The notes beneath the pieces were generated by a model, which was not told the DNA's origin, did not search any database, and saw only the letters and a list, made by a program, of their open reading frames with translations. 64,000 nt of DNA. Origin: Protea cynaroides. Its lineage: Eukaryota; Streptophyta; Magnoliopsida; Proteales; Proteaceae. The position numbers and the translations under genes are program-made. The stretch covers positions 114,733,502 to 114,797,501 of the forward strand of contig CM053276.1 of NCBI GenBank assembly GCA_028583415.1, read 5' to 3'. Positions 11,946 through 23,689 of the stretch are shown in pieces. How positions within the stretch are numbered: the stretch's first letter is position 1; every line of letters starts with the position of its first letter.

Positions 11946-14900
11946 ATGGAGAGCACTTTGAAGGAGAAGAGGGATGGTGCTTCGGTGCTGGATATGGACC
12001 CCAAATCCACTGTCGGCGGTGGTGTTGAGGACACTTATGGTGAGGATTCCGCCACTGAGGATCAGCTTGTCACCCCTTGGACATATTCCGTTGCTAGGTA
12101 AGATGATCATTCCTTCTCTTTTTCTTTATTATGTTCTGATTCTCTTCTTTTTTTTTTTTTTTGGTGGGGGGTTGGTGGTCGATGCCTTCGATGATGGGAC
12201 TGTCCCTCTTCCTAATTAATGTTCTAAGCATCTAGAATCCGATGCATTAATTTTTTTTGGTCTGTCTAAAATTGTAATCGATTTTCTATTTCTCGTTTTG
12301 ATTACGTTTCTGACTTTCTGTTGGGTCGAACTTTTAATGTTCTGCGTGCGTTTGATTCCCATATCATTCGAAGTTCGAACTGTCTGAGGGTGGTTTTATA
12401 GTTTGTCAGGGACTAAGTTTTTTTTTTCTCTCTCTTTGTTCCTAACTTTCTTTATCGATGTTGTATAGATCTCTATGATGTGACCGCAACTCCGAAGCAA
12501 ACTGTTTATGTACTTATATATGTTAAAATCTTATTTAGTCTTTCTGTTTGTTTCGTTTATATATTTCTTTCGGATCTAGTATTGGGCGAACGAAATGGCA
12601 GACGCAGGCCCATTTTGTTACATTTCGATTTTCTTCAATTTTGTGGAGGCTCAGTTTTTTTCTTTTCTTTTTTGGTAAATTTGTGGAGGCTCAGTTGTAA
12701 TTTTGTGGAATTATTATTTTCTTTTGGGAGTGGGGGTGGGGGTGGGGGTGTTAGTTTCTTGCAGTCAATATGGATAGTTTAATTTTAAAAATTTTAGTCA
12801 TTTTTTTTGGTTGTACAGTGTTTGTTTTGTGACCCGGGAATGTTGCTTTCTGCTATTTTTGGCTTTAGTCTGTTTGTATTTCTGTGTCTTCACTGCAGTA
12901 AATTCATTAAGAAATTGCAGCTCTTTGCGCCATTCTTCCCAAGTTAGCCTCTCTAAATTTGAATATCAAGGACACACTGCAGTTATGGCATCCCATTCTG
13001 CTTGTGGCATATTTACCCACTGCTTCTGGCATATATACCATGATGTGCTCTATTCTGAACACTGTTCCCTGTCCTGAGGGTTGCAAGATGACTCATCTTG
13101 CTCAATTGTACCAACAATGTAAACAACTTTTTTGTGTATAAAAAAAGGAAAAGTAAACGACTTTTTTGTGTAATTATCGAGAAAAAATGAGAACCTTTTT
13201 TTTTTTTTTGATCCATATAATGTTACCTAAGTCTTTCTTAAGGGTACTTTGGAAAAGCTGCAATCTGGTGCAATTCCTGCATTAATAGATCAGTTGAGAA
13301 CTTGCGTATTTATGGCCTTATTCTTGGAGATTTTTTTGTAATCTCTTTAACCACACATGAGAGATTGTGATTGGACACCGCCTTCTTGATTACACTCGTG
13401 AGGCTAGCACGAAGCACCTGTGGAATTTAAACTAAACACAGCCATCACCTCTGTGGTTAAGATTCTTAACCTTCTAGGTTTGAACTCATTGAGGATGGCC
13501 TCCAATTACTGCATGTAAAACAACTCCGGAAGAGTGGTCCTCATTTTTCAATGGGTAATTTCTTTTCAATAGGTTTACTGATCCAGGTGGGACAAAAAGT
13601 TCTATCAGAAGGATACTTTAGATTCCTCAGGCTTGCAACTCCTTTGTCAGATTTGGTGTTGGAAATGTTGATTTGTTCAATAATGTAGCTCTTTGGTCTG
13701 TTTTAAGCATCAACTTCATATGCTTTTTGTTTCTTCAACTGAATCTTCTAAACTCTTTTGTTTAAGTTGAGCTTTCAGTCAAATGATACTTTAGATTTAC
13801 CAGGTTTTCTGTTCCTTTGTTTGATTGTGGTGTTGGTGATATTGTTCTGTCCACTGTTTTTTTTTTTTTCCGAGGACTGTTTCCATCTACTACTTTATGG
13901 ATGTATCCATCTTTGTAATGCATCAACTCCCTAGTCTATACATCCGTAATATGGGATCTGTATTTTGTTTCTTCAGCTGAATCTTCTAAACTTTCTTGTT
14001 TTTCCTTGTGGTGTAGTGGATATACTTTATTGAGGGATCCACGCCACAACAAAGGCCTTGCTTTCACTGAGAAAGAGAGGGATGCTCACTACTTGCGTGG
14101 CCTTCTCCCCCCAACATTTGTATCTCAAGAACTTCAGGTTACATTAACAAAGCTATGTTGTAGTTCAGACTTCAATTATTGATCAACCTGTTCTTTCTTT
14201 CTTTCTCTCTCTCTCTCTCTCTCTCTCCCCCACCCCACCCCATCACACATTAAAAAAAAAAGTCCAAACATTCTTGATTAGTAACCCTTTCTCTTTGCAC
14301 GATTCTAAACATCAGGAGAGGAAGTTAATGAAAAATCTCCGCCAATATGAAGTTCCACTGCAGAGATATGTGGCCATGATGGATCTTATGGTAGCCACTC
14401 ACCTAGCCTCTGGGTCAATTATTATATTTTGAACTTCAATTGATGGTGTATCTGGGTTTTTGACTGTTCGTTTTATTTGGCTATTCTGTCCTGGTTTATA
14501 GGAAAGGAATGAACGGTTGTTCTACAAGCTTCTCATTGATAATGTTGAGGAATTGCTTCCTGTTGTCTACACACCAACTGTTGGTGAGGCTTGCCAGAAA
14601 TATGGAAGCATCTTCAGGCGTCCACAAGGCCTATACATCAGCTTGAAAGAGAAGTATGGCTGTTTAAATACACCCATTTCCATTGTAGCTCAAATGTCTA
14701 CTGTGTTTCTTCTTCATCACAAAGTAATCAATTCTTGCAGGGGAAAGATTCTTGAGGTGTTGAAGAACTGGCCTGAGAAAAGTATCCAAGTTATTGTTGT
14801 GACTGATGGTGAGAGGATATTGGGGCTAGGGGATCTTGGCTGCCAGGTATTAATGTTAAAATGTTCCTTTTAACTTCATGACTATCTATATCCGAAATAG

Positions 14901-17900
14901 TAGTTTCAGTTGGGTAAGTATTTCTGCCTTTTATATCTTTGATTGGTCCTGGGGAGTCATTGAAACAATATTTGAAATGTTCTTAGGGAATGGGAATTCC
15001 AGTTGGCAAACTTGCATTGTATACAGCACTTGGGGGTATTCGTCCCTCTTCGGTAAGCATTTCTTTGACTGAGACTGCCTATTTTGATTGATCAGATGTT
15101 GAAACTATAATTTTTGTTGGTGAATGCCATTTCGGTTTTGGTTTGTGACACTAGTCCTTGATTGAACTGCATTTATTTGATTTGACTTTGGCAAGCCAAT
15201 CACATAAGCTAGGCCTGACATGGAGATGACATCCACTACTCTAATCCAACCCAGCCAAACTTTCAACTTCGGATCATGATCCCTTATCTTCTTTTTCAGT
15301 TATACAAATTGAATTATTTGTTCCATTTATTTGCAGTGCTTGCCTATAACTATTGATGTGGGTACAAACAATGAGCAGTTGTTGAATGATGAGTTCTACA
15401 TTGGGCTCAGGCAGAAGAGGGCAACTGGCCAGGTCTTACAATCTGCAAGCTCAATTAATATAAGAAACATATGGGCTTTTTTATGGTTTTACGTTTCCTA
15501 TTATACTAAATGTGGTTTTATACCTTCTGATCGTAGGAATATGATGAACTTCTGCATGAATTCATGTATGCAGTTAAGCAGCAGTATGGTGAGAAAGTCA
15601 TCGTACAGGTACCATCTGTTCAGGGTCTCAATGAGATTAATAAACTAATTATTTAACTTCCTGAAACCTGACTCAAAGCTTATTTGTGCTACTATAGCAC
15701 CCTCTAATTTTTTTTTTCTGCATTTAGTTTGAAGATTTTGCAAACCACAATGCCTTTGAGCTGCTCGCAAAATATGGAACAACCCATCTTGTATTCAATG
15801 ATGATATACAGGTAAACTGAAGGTTCTAAATTTTATAGTATTGGTTCCTCTGGGAAGCATGAGTTTAACTTCATTTGGTTTTTGTTCCTTTTTAGGGAAC
15901 AGCGTCAGTGGTCCTTGCAGGGCTTGTTGCGGCATTGAAGTTAGTTGGGGGAACCTTGCCTGATCATACATTCTTATTTCTTGGTGCTGGAGAGGTGCAT
16001 CTCCAATACTTTGTTCCTCGATTTTCGTTAGGATTGCTATTATTTGCCCCCTGGTGTAAATTCAATCAAGAAAGTAAAATAAAACACATGAATAATTGAT
16101 GTGTTTGTCCACACAAAAGCCTCCCCACTTTGATAAGTGGTCGTTGTTTATCTTTGTGCATCGGTGCAACAAAGGCTGGTAAGGTTGCAACCTGGTGATC
16201 CTGGGTTAGATTTGGATAATGGCCTCTCCGTGACGCGGGGGTAAGGCTGCATACATCTCCCCTTCCCCAGACCCCACGGTGGTGGGAGCCTCGTGCACCG
16301 GGTACACCTTTTATAGGTGCAACAAAGGCTGAAATCAATCCAGAGAGGCTGTAGTGATGTTCAGACCTAGTTTGTGGTACAAATAAAGTTGGCTGTACTG
16401 ACTGGAGAATGAAAATGGTTAATTATTGTCTAATATATGTTCAGTATAGGGTTTTTGGGCCTGAAAGAGGAAAAAGAAGTTGATTGATATTTAATGACAA
16501 GTCTTATCAATGTCAGCAGAGACAAGTAGAGATAATGGCAGACTACAGAGGGGGGCGTCCTATGCAGCCAAGAGTTGCATGTAGCAACCTTCATTTTTTT
16601 TTTCTTCTAAGCAAAGCTACGTAGATATGGTACAAAACAAAACTAAGAAAACCTGGAGACCAGTACAAATTAACACCTACCGATACTGGAAGACGTTGGG
16701 GAAGGTCCCAAGTACAAGGAGACCCTATCTACTGCCTCTTTAGGAAATTCGAAGCAGTCTAACCGTCAAACAATGTCTTTTGTCTTCCTGATATACTCAC
16801 AATGGAGTTATTTTTCATCTTTGTTTTTGGGGAGTTTGTAAGGAGTTGAAAAGATGCTTCTTCGGTGATATACCAATATTACCTCATCAGACACTAAAAC
16901 TGTTAATTAAAATTTAAAAAAAAATTCTAGGATCTTAACGATCTTGGGGATCTTATGGAGGGTCTCCAGTTTTAAGATCCTGAGGGACCCATATGAGCTA
17001 GATGTCCAGCTTGAAGGTTTTTCAAGTTCAGTTTGTGGAATGAACTTGAGCTTGCAGGCTTAATGTGCAGTTGATTGAATTCTTGTTCTGGTTTGCAAGA
17101 TTCCAAATTGAGGCCTTGCATCAATATGCTTATTTATTTATTACCCAGTGTTTTTGATATCTTAACTTTGTCGTTCTTCACTTAAGTACGTATTGCGAGA
17201 TACTTCTTCTATACAATTTAAGGTTCCATTGGTATGCCTCAGTGTTCTTCTTCTGTGATTGCAGGCTGGTACTGGTATAGCTGAACTTATAGCTCTTGAG
17301 ATGTCGAAACAGGTTGCTAACTTGCTGCTGACACTTGTATAACATTTTTATGCATAGCTCTTGATGCAATGTGATTTATCTTTCATCTTTTTGTAGTCAA
17401 AAGCTCCATTGGAAGAGACTCGCAAGAAAATTTGGCTTGTGGACTCAAAGGTAATGGAAGATTGAGCATTTCAACTTCTTGCTTAAAAAGCAGATTAGTT
17501 TATTTATTTCCACTGTTCTTTTTCCTATTGCAGGGATTGATTGTTAGCTCTCGAAAGGAGTCCCTTCAATATTTCAAAAAACCTTGGGCTCATGAGCATG
17601 AACCTGCTAAGACACTTTTGGAAGCTGTCAAGGTCCCTACCCCCTCTCTCTCTCTCTCTCTCTCCCCCCCCCTCCCCCACAGATTAGTTAGCTTATTTGT
17701 CTGTTTCACTAGACGGTTTAGAATTCTTGCCTGTTGTTGCTTTCTTAGGCAATCAAGCCAACTGTGTTGATTGGTTCCTCTGGGGTGGGAAAAACATTTA
17801 CGAAGGAGGTGGTTGAGGCTATGACATCCATTAATGAGGTACTTTGTCCATCTCTCTCTCTTTATACTTCTGGTGGTAGAAGCTGACATTGATATACACT

Positions 17901-18950
17901 AATGGCATGCAGAAACCTGTTATACTTGCCCTGTCAAACCCGACCTCACAGTCTGAGTGCACAGCCGAGGAAGCCTACACATGGAGTAAGGTAAAATGGA
18001 TTAGATTGTCTCTCTGCTGCTCATTGAGTAAGACATGATGCATCATTTAACATAAACATATAATGATTTGGATATTCTAAATAAAAATATGAAAGCTAAA
18101 TTCTCTCCATCAATTTGCAGGGCCGTGCAATTTTCGCTAGTGGGAGTCCATTTGACCCTGTTGAATATGATGGCAAAGTTATTGTACCTGGCCAGGTCCT
18201 AGAATTATTTATTTCTTATCCTTTGGGTTACCCCTAGATTGGAAATTCTCCCTAATAGGACTGACTTGTACTTCTGTTATTGTGTTGATTGTTTCAGTCG
18301 AACAATGCATACATTTTCCCTGGACTTGGATTGGGTTTGATAATTTCTGGTGCAATCCGTGTGCATGATGACATGCTTTTGGCAGCCTGTAAGTACACTA
18401 AAGATTGCAGTAAATTTGATGATTGCTAATGTCTGGACTGTACAGCGAAATGTAAAACCTATAGTCACAGTTCCATTGAGTAGGATTCAAGTGATGAACA
18501 TTTGGTCCATTTGGGTGCCAGACCTTGTTTTCCGTTAGTGACCAAAGCGAAAGCGCCCCAGTTTTCCACTAATATATTTTGGTCTTTAGATGAATAGTCA
18601 CTTACTAGCATTTTTGTTGTTCTTTTCCCCTTCAAACAGCGGAAGCATTGGCTGCACAGGTGACACAGGAGAATTTTGACAGAGGCCTACTCTATCCTCC
18701 ATTTTCTAATATCAGAAAGATATCGGCGCGTATTGCTGCAGGTGTAGCTGCCAAAGCGTATGAACTAGGTGAGTTCCATACGTGTGGAATCAGGTCATGC
18801 AAAAACTGCCCGTTTATCTAAAACTTTAACTGATCAACATGCAAAATGTTTGCTTCTGTAGGTGTAGCTACCCGTCTCCCTCGACCAGAAAATCTGCTCA
18901 AGTTAGCGGAAAGCTGCATGTACAGTCCTTCCTACAGAAACTACCGTTGA
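11946..18950 (+). CDS. NADP-dependent malic enzyme (19 exons)
   Basis: Decarboxylates malate to pyruvate and CO2, reducing NADP+. Coding exons: 11946-12097, 14017-14137, 14316-14390, 14502-14653, 14741-14846, 14987-15052, 15337-15432, 15537-15608, 15728-15811, 15896-15994, 17265-17312, 17397-17450, 17534-17632, 17749-17838, 17913-17990, 18121-18195, 18298-18388, 18640-18768 and 18862-18950. All junctions are GT-AG; the sum is 1776 nt, 591 aa, the usual cytosolic length. Visible signatures, numbered from this ATG: VYTPTVGEACQKYG with catalytic Tyr139; GLGDLG 195-200; catalytic Lys210; metal ligands Glu282, Asp283 and Asp306; FNDDIQGT 303-310; Rossmann GAGEAGTG 338-345. No break is seen. The frame stays open upstream with transit-peptide-like sequence, so the true product may be a plastid isoform with an earlier start. 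Assignment to NADP rather than NAD use rests on the overall plant NADP-ME match. Confidence 0.95.
12726..12748 (+). other. Potential G-quadruplex in malic enzyme intron 1
   Basis: A GGGAG run followed by three TGGGGG units gives four closely spaced G-tracts on the coding strand, enough for an intramolecular quadruplex. It lies inside the 1.9 kb first intron. This is structural potential only. Confidence 0.4.
16163..16331 (+). mobile_element. Au-like SINE in malic enzyme intron 10, with 16-bp TSD
   Basis: The body at 16179-16315 has the diagnostic Au SINE 3' half: CCTGGGTTAGAT, GCGGGGGTAAGGCTGC, CCCCAGACCCC and GAGCCTCGTGCACCGGGTA. It is 5'-truncated relative to full Au SINEs. A direct repeat, GGTGCAACAAAGGCTG, flanks it at 16163-16178 and 16316-16331, the mark of target-primed insertion. 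It does not touch the splice sites. Confidence 0.9.
16590..16760 (-). other. Possible LINE/SINE 3'-end fragment
   Basis: A T-run at 16597-16606 followed by CTTCTAAGCAAAGCTACGTA looks like a retroposon poly(A) end read on the minus strand. No coding domain or target duplication was found, so this is tentative. It lies in malic enzyme intron 10. Confidence 0.25.
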
Positions 18951-19156
18951 ATTGTGGGAAACATTCCTGCAGGCTGCAGTTTTTGTAGTTTGATTTGTTT
19001 TTAAGAACCTCTCCGTTACTTTCTCTTATGCACTTTGTGTCCTCTTGTATGTTGTAACTTTCATTTAGGAGAACATTATATGATGTTGCCATATTCTAGT
19101 CTGACTCTATTTGGATTTGGTTGTAGCTTGAAAATATCTCACATAAATTTACATGA

Positions 19157-19162
19157 AATAAA
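19157..19162 (+). terminator. Poly(A) signal AATAAA of the malic enzyme gene
   Basis: AATAAA lies about 207 bp after the stop codon, a normal plant 3' UTR length. Repeated DNA begins about 60 bp further on. Confidence 0.5.
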
Positions 19163-19223
19163 AGCCTTTAATAGATCCAAACGTGAAAAGATAAATGTCA
19201 TGATGTTTACTGCTAGAACTGAT

Positions 19224-19615
19224 TGTTTAACCTAGATATACTTAGCAAAGATTGTATTTTGGTATTTAGGAATGTTCAATCCCTAAGATCAGGTCAAAGA
19301 AAATTCAAATAAGGAACATTGGAAATAGATGTTCAGAATGAAATCCAAAGAAATTTTGGTCTTTAAAATAGGGTGGAGAGATGTATTTTCAAGGTTGTAT
19401 GTACCAGTTTTGATGGTATATGATGATAATGGTGTGTGAGGAAACACAGGTTGGAGCTATTAATCATCACTAATAAGTTCTAAGATATGTGAATCTCTGT
19501 AGGTAACTCATTGGAATATTATAGATGATTCACTTGACTTTTACTTCCTCACTTAAATTGCAAAGTTAGATCGTGGTGACCTATAAACTCAGTGGACAGA
19601 AGATGAGTTGATTTC
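19224..19615 (+). repeat. 392-bp segment shared with the copia interior (outer copy)
   Basis: From TGTTTAACC to GATGAGTTGATTTC this matches 21901-22292, which lies inside the retrotransposon just downstream. The outer copy ends about 11 bp before the 5' LTR. It has no clear TIRs and no intact coding frame. It may be a remnant of a related element into which the copia inserted, or an independent repeat. Confidence 0.8.
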
Positions 19616-19626
19616 TTTTTTCTTAT

Positions 19627-20057
19627 TGTTAGATTCCTGTTGTGTGGGCTTGATCAATTACCTAATCAATTGTTAAGTGGGAGTTCAATTACTGGTTTGA
19701 TCGGTTCAGGTCTGGTTCGTCACTGGTTAGAGACTACCAATCCGGTCCACTGTGGGAATGGTTCTGGATTAGGGATAGTATTATAAATACTATGGTTAGG
19801 GTCCCCGCAGCCATGAGTTTTATCTCTCTGTTGCTCCCATACGCACAGAGGCAAAAGGGATCCCAAGAGGCTGTGGAAGACTCTAATCGAGACATTCAAA
19901 CTATAAGAAACGGTCGAAAATCAATCTGCAACAAATGGTATGTGTTCTATCATCTCTTTTAATGTCCATTGTATTCTAGTTATGTGTGTGGTGGATTCAT
20001 TAGGGTTCATGGGAAATCCCATGAGAAAAACCCTAACTTGCATTAAAAATTCTAACA
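19627..20057 (+). repeat. 5' LTR of the copia element
   Basis: Starts TGTTAG and ends CTAACA, with the TG...CA ends expected of an LTR. It closely matches 25764-26207. A TATAAATAC motif near 19781 may be the LTR TATA element. Confidence 0.9.
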
Positions 20058-20059
20058 AT

Positions 20060-20072
20060 TGGTATCAGAGCC
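20060..20072 (+). other. Primer binding site (initiator tRNA-Met type)
   Basis: TGGTATCAGAGCC starts two bases after the 5' LTR. This is the standard plant copia PBS complementary to the 3' end of initiator tRNA-Met. Confidence 0.95.
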
Positions 20073-20269
20073 ACCCACACAGAGCTAGGATTATAGGTAA
20101 GGGACAGTTAAGATGATAAGACTGATTGAATTGAAAAAGGGAGAGTTTTTTCTTCATAATTTTTTCCCACAAAACTGTTAAAGTTTAAAACCCTTCGAAA
20201 TTTTTTCTGACTGGTGAAATTCAAAATAAATCATACCAGCTTGTAGTACACTGAAAGACGAGTCGATCG

Positions 20270-20760
20270 ATACAAAGTTGGTCGCCGGAGGTGGCCGGAC
20301 GCTCCCTCACCCGCCTCCTGAAAAAGCGCGTGAGATCCACGCGTCGACAGTTTTAAATTTTTTTTTTCTGACGGCGTCGAGTCATCGTCAGGTCGACTCA
20401 GCGCCGAATCGTAAACCCTAACGTGTTTTAGCTGGGTTGACTCAGGTCGAGTCCACCCAGCCCAGGCCCGCTAGGCCCAGACCGGCTCTGCCAGGGCTGG
20501 CCCAGTCCAGGCCCAGACCTGCCCAGGTCCAATCCAGACCGGGCAAACCCAACCCAGGCCAAGCTAGCCCGGCCAGGTAGAACCAGCCCAGGGCTGACCC
20601 GTAAGTCCAGGAACGACCCGAAAATGCGAATGGGTCGATCCGGCGATCCATGTATATTCGACCCGAAAACCTGAATTTTTGACCCATTAACCCGATTTGT
20701 TGAACAGGGGTTCGGTTTGGTCTAGTCATGCCGGTTCGGTTTGGTTCAGATCGTGGTTCA
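20270..20760 (+). repeat. GC-rich leader with degenerate CCCAGGCC repeats
   Basis: An island of G+C in an otherwise AT-rich element. It holds many variants of CCAGGCCCAG/CCAGCCC between about 20450 and 20600. It lies in the untranslated leader between the PBS and the gag region. A 95-codon frame on the minus strand is a by-product of the repeat. Confidence 0.6.
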
Positions 20761-21593
20761 TCCCGGTCCAGATTCTAAGGCATGTTTGCCTTATAGCCTT
20801 TTGACTACATTCACAATCCGACTTTAAACTGGATTTGTGGGAGCTAGGAAGGTCGGATTGACCTGCGGTTTGTTCCGTTGGACTTGGTTTTCAATGCTCT
20901 TCAATCTGGAATATATATTGTTACATTTTGGTACATTAGGAGTAATATTTTTTCAAGTTAATGCTCTTTTGTAGCTCGATTTGCAGTGTTTCTATTGGTT
21001 TTTCTCAATATTCTTGTATCATAATGATTGTTGAGTTAAAGTGCATGTTTATTTGAATGTTTAGACTTATAAAGTTGATTTTTGAAAACATTCATGGTTA
21101 TATATATCCCACTAGAGCTGTAATTTGAGATTTGTTCATATCATGGTGGAACTTGGTGGATCCCACCAAAGTAGTATACCTTGTTTTGTCATGATGTATT
21201 CAAATTCAAGCGACTGTGTTTGTAAATGCCTTAAAGAATGACAGTGTTCACCCAAAGGTGGCATTGTCCCAATTTATTCAAATTATGATTTGTACATGTT
21301 GTGTAAGGATTAGGTGGGACCATCAAAGTGGTAAACTCAGTTCTATCATGATATACTCAAATCTAGTACTTATGCATTTATAGACACAACAAATAAGGAT
21401 ATTGCTCATTCAAATGTGATATTATCAAGATTTTCACTTTTGTGGAAGCAGCAAAGAGGCATTGTCCACCCAAAGGTGGCGGTGTTAAAGATCATGTATA
21501 CTCATGCACATGGATGAAGGATCTTGACTTTAGGAGTTTCATACACCCAAAGGTGGTAGAATTTCGAGAGTCATTATCCCTTCGCAGGTTTGC

Positions 21594-21727
21594 ACAGATA
21601 GTAAGAGGACCAGTGCGCTCTTGTCCCAAAGGATAAAGGTGTAGTTTCGGTTGACTCTACACAGATAGTAAGAGGACCAGTGCGCTCTTGTCTCAAAGGA
21701 TGAGAGTGTAGTTTCGGTTGACTCTTC
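21594..21727 (+). repeat. 67-bp tandem repeat, two units
   Basis: Units at 21594-21660 and 21661-21727 begin ACAGATAGTAAGAGGACCAG. They lie in the element's gag/leader region after several ACCCAAAGGTGG motifs (21251, 21468, 21545). Confidence 0.8.
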
Positions 21728-21900
21728 AAAGGAAATGGACTTGTATATGTTTAATTATTGTAAGTTTAATTTATCTTGTGTGCATGTTTGCATTATATCA
21801 CACATATTAGAGAACATATAATGATCAAACACCTCATGATGCCTATTATGACGGGCCAGTTCTATGAATTGACATGAAAAATTGAAAGCTAGTTTAGGAG

Positions 21901-22292
21901 TGTTTAACCTAGATATACTCAGGAAAGATTGTATTTTGGTCTTTAGGAATGTTCAATCACTAAGATCAGGTAAAAGAAAATTCAAATTAGGAACATTGGA
22001 AATAGATGTTCAGAGTGAAATCCAAAGAAATTTTGGTCTTTAAAATGGGATGGAGAGATGTATTCTCAAGGTTGTCTGTACTAGTTTTGATGGTATATGA
22101 TGATAATGATGTGTGAGGAAACACAGGTTGGAGCTATTAACCATCACTAATAAGCTCTAAGATATGTGAATCTCTGTAGGTAACTCATTGAAATATTATA
22201 GATGATTTACTTGACTTTCACTTCCTAACCTAAACTGCAAAGTTAGATCGTGGTGACCCATAAACTCAGTGGACAGAAGATGAGTTGATTTC
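21901..22292 (+). repeat. 392-bp segment shared with the element's 5' flank (inner copy)
   Basis: This is the internal partner of 19224-19615. It begins TGTTTAACCTAGATATAC. No intact protein frame is present. Confidence 0.8.
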
Positions 22293-23689
22293 CTTTACAC
22301 TAAGGAAGAAATTTCAAAGAAAAAAAAAATGAAGGAATGCCAATGTCATGACGTGTGAGCCATACTCTGACAAATGCAGTAAGTGACAGGTAGGGTCTTA
22401 CAAAAAGAAAAATAATTTTTCAAGGAATAGTAAGAAACTTTTGACAAGAAAAATGATTTTATGGAGCTACAGGAACTCATAAGGAACATGTGGAAAAAAT
22501 TATAACTGGAAGAAAAGTAGGATCATGAAACTTTCGAGTGAGAAGGTGATGGAGATTGGAGACTTAAGTAATAGAAGTAATCCAAACCTATAAGAGTAGC
22601 AAAAACCCTTATTTACTCTCTGTAGTTTACTTAGCTATAGAAGTTAGACAGTATATCTTAGTTCCATCCTTAGCATAGACATTTAGGATTTTTATCTAAG
22701 GAAAGACTGTAAAAAAGTTGTAAAGAATAGAATTCTGAAAACCCCTAAAATTAATGACTTGCGTACTTGTAAGAATTGTTTAAGGAAAAGATGACAAGAA
22801 TAAGAAATATTAAAAAGGTATTTGTAACAAGAAATTGTTGGATCTTGTGGACATCAAGATTTTATATAGGAATACTTGTGATAATCAGTTCACTGGATGT
22901 TTTTCAATATATTGAAAAAAATATATATTTTATTAAAGGATTAAGACTGTTGGATCTGAAGGAGAATGTAAATTGTTAAGGCAGATCGGGTGATATTGAT
23001 ATACTCCCAATGATTTTAGCAAAATGTTTACAAGTGCTAAAGCTTATGGCTTAACATCATGTGGATGTGATTCAACAATAAAAAAAATGGTAAATAAATA
23101 TGATCAAGAGAACTCAAGAATATATTAGCTTCTATGGAGTGATCAATATTGTAGCCTATAGTATTAATAGGGTGCCATGTAAGTTGGTTTCAGTTCAAGT
23201 TATCTTCTTGATTGGAACTGTAAAAATAACATGTTTTCATAACACTCGTGGGAGAGTGATTATTTTAGGACATTGAGTTATCATTTTTTGGATATCCACT
23301 AATGTCTGAAGGATTCAGTAAGATTCATTGATGATGTTGGTTAGCAATCACATCCAAGAAACATAAGTTTGATGAGACTACATGAAAATTGTTGTGGAGC
23401 AATTAGTTGAGGTATCAAAAATATTATCAAAGTGTAATGAGATAATTATTGAAATTATCTTCATTCAGGTTAATGCATAGTCAAAATACCAGAGCTAGAT
23501 AAGACAATGAAGAGATATACTAGACCATGTAGATCTGTGATTTCATCCAATCACATGTTATACCTCAAAAATAGATGTTTTGGCATTGGACAAGATGAAG
23601 ATCCCAATAGTTTTGAGCAAGTTGTCAATAATGAAATTGCTTTTGAGTGATTACTAGTCATAAATGATGTATCGTTATTTATGAAATCA

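Noticed and set aside
20442..20729. 95-codon Gly/Leu/Trp-rich frame on the minus strand
   Set aside because: Arises from the degenerate CCCAGGCC repeats in the copia leader.
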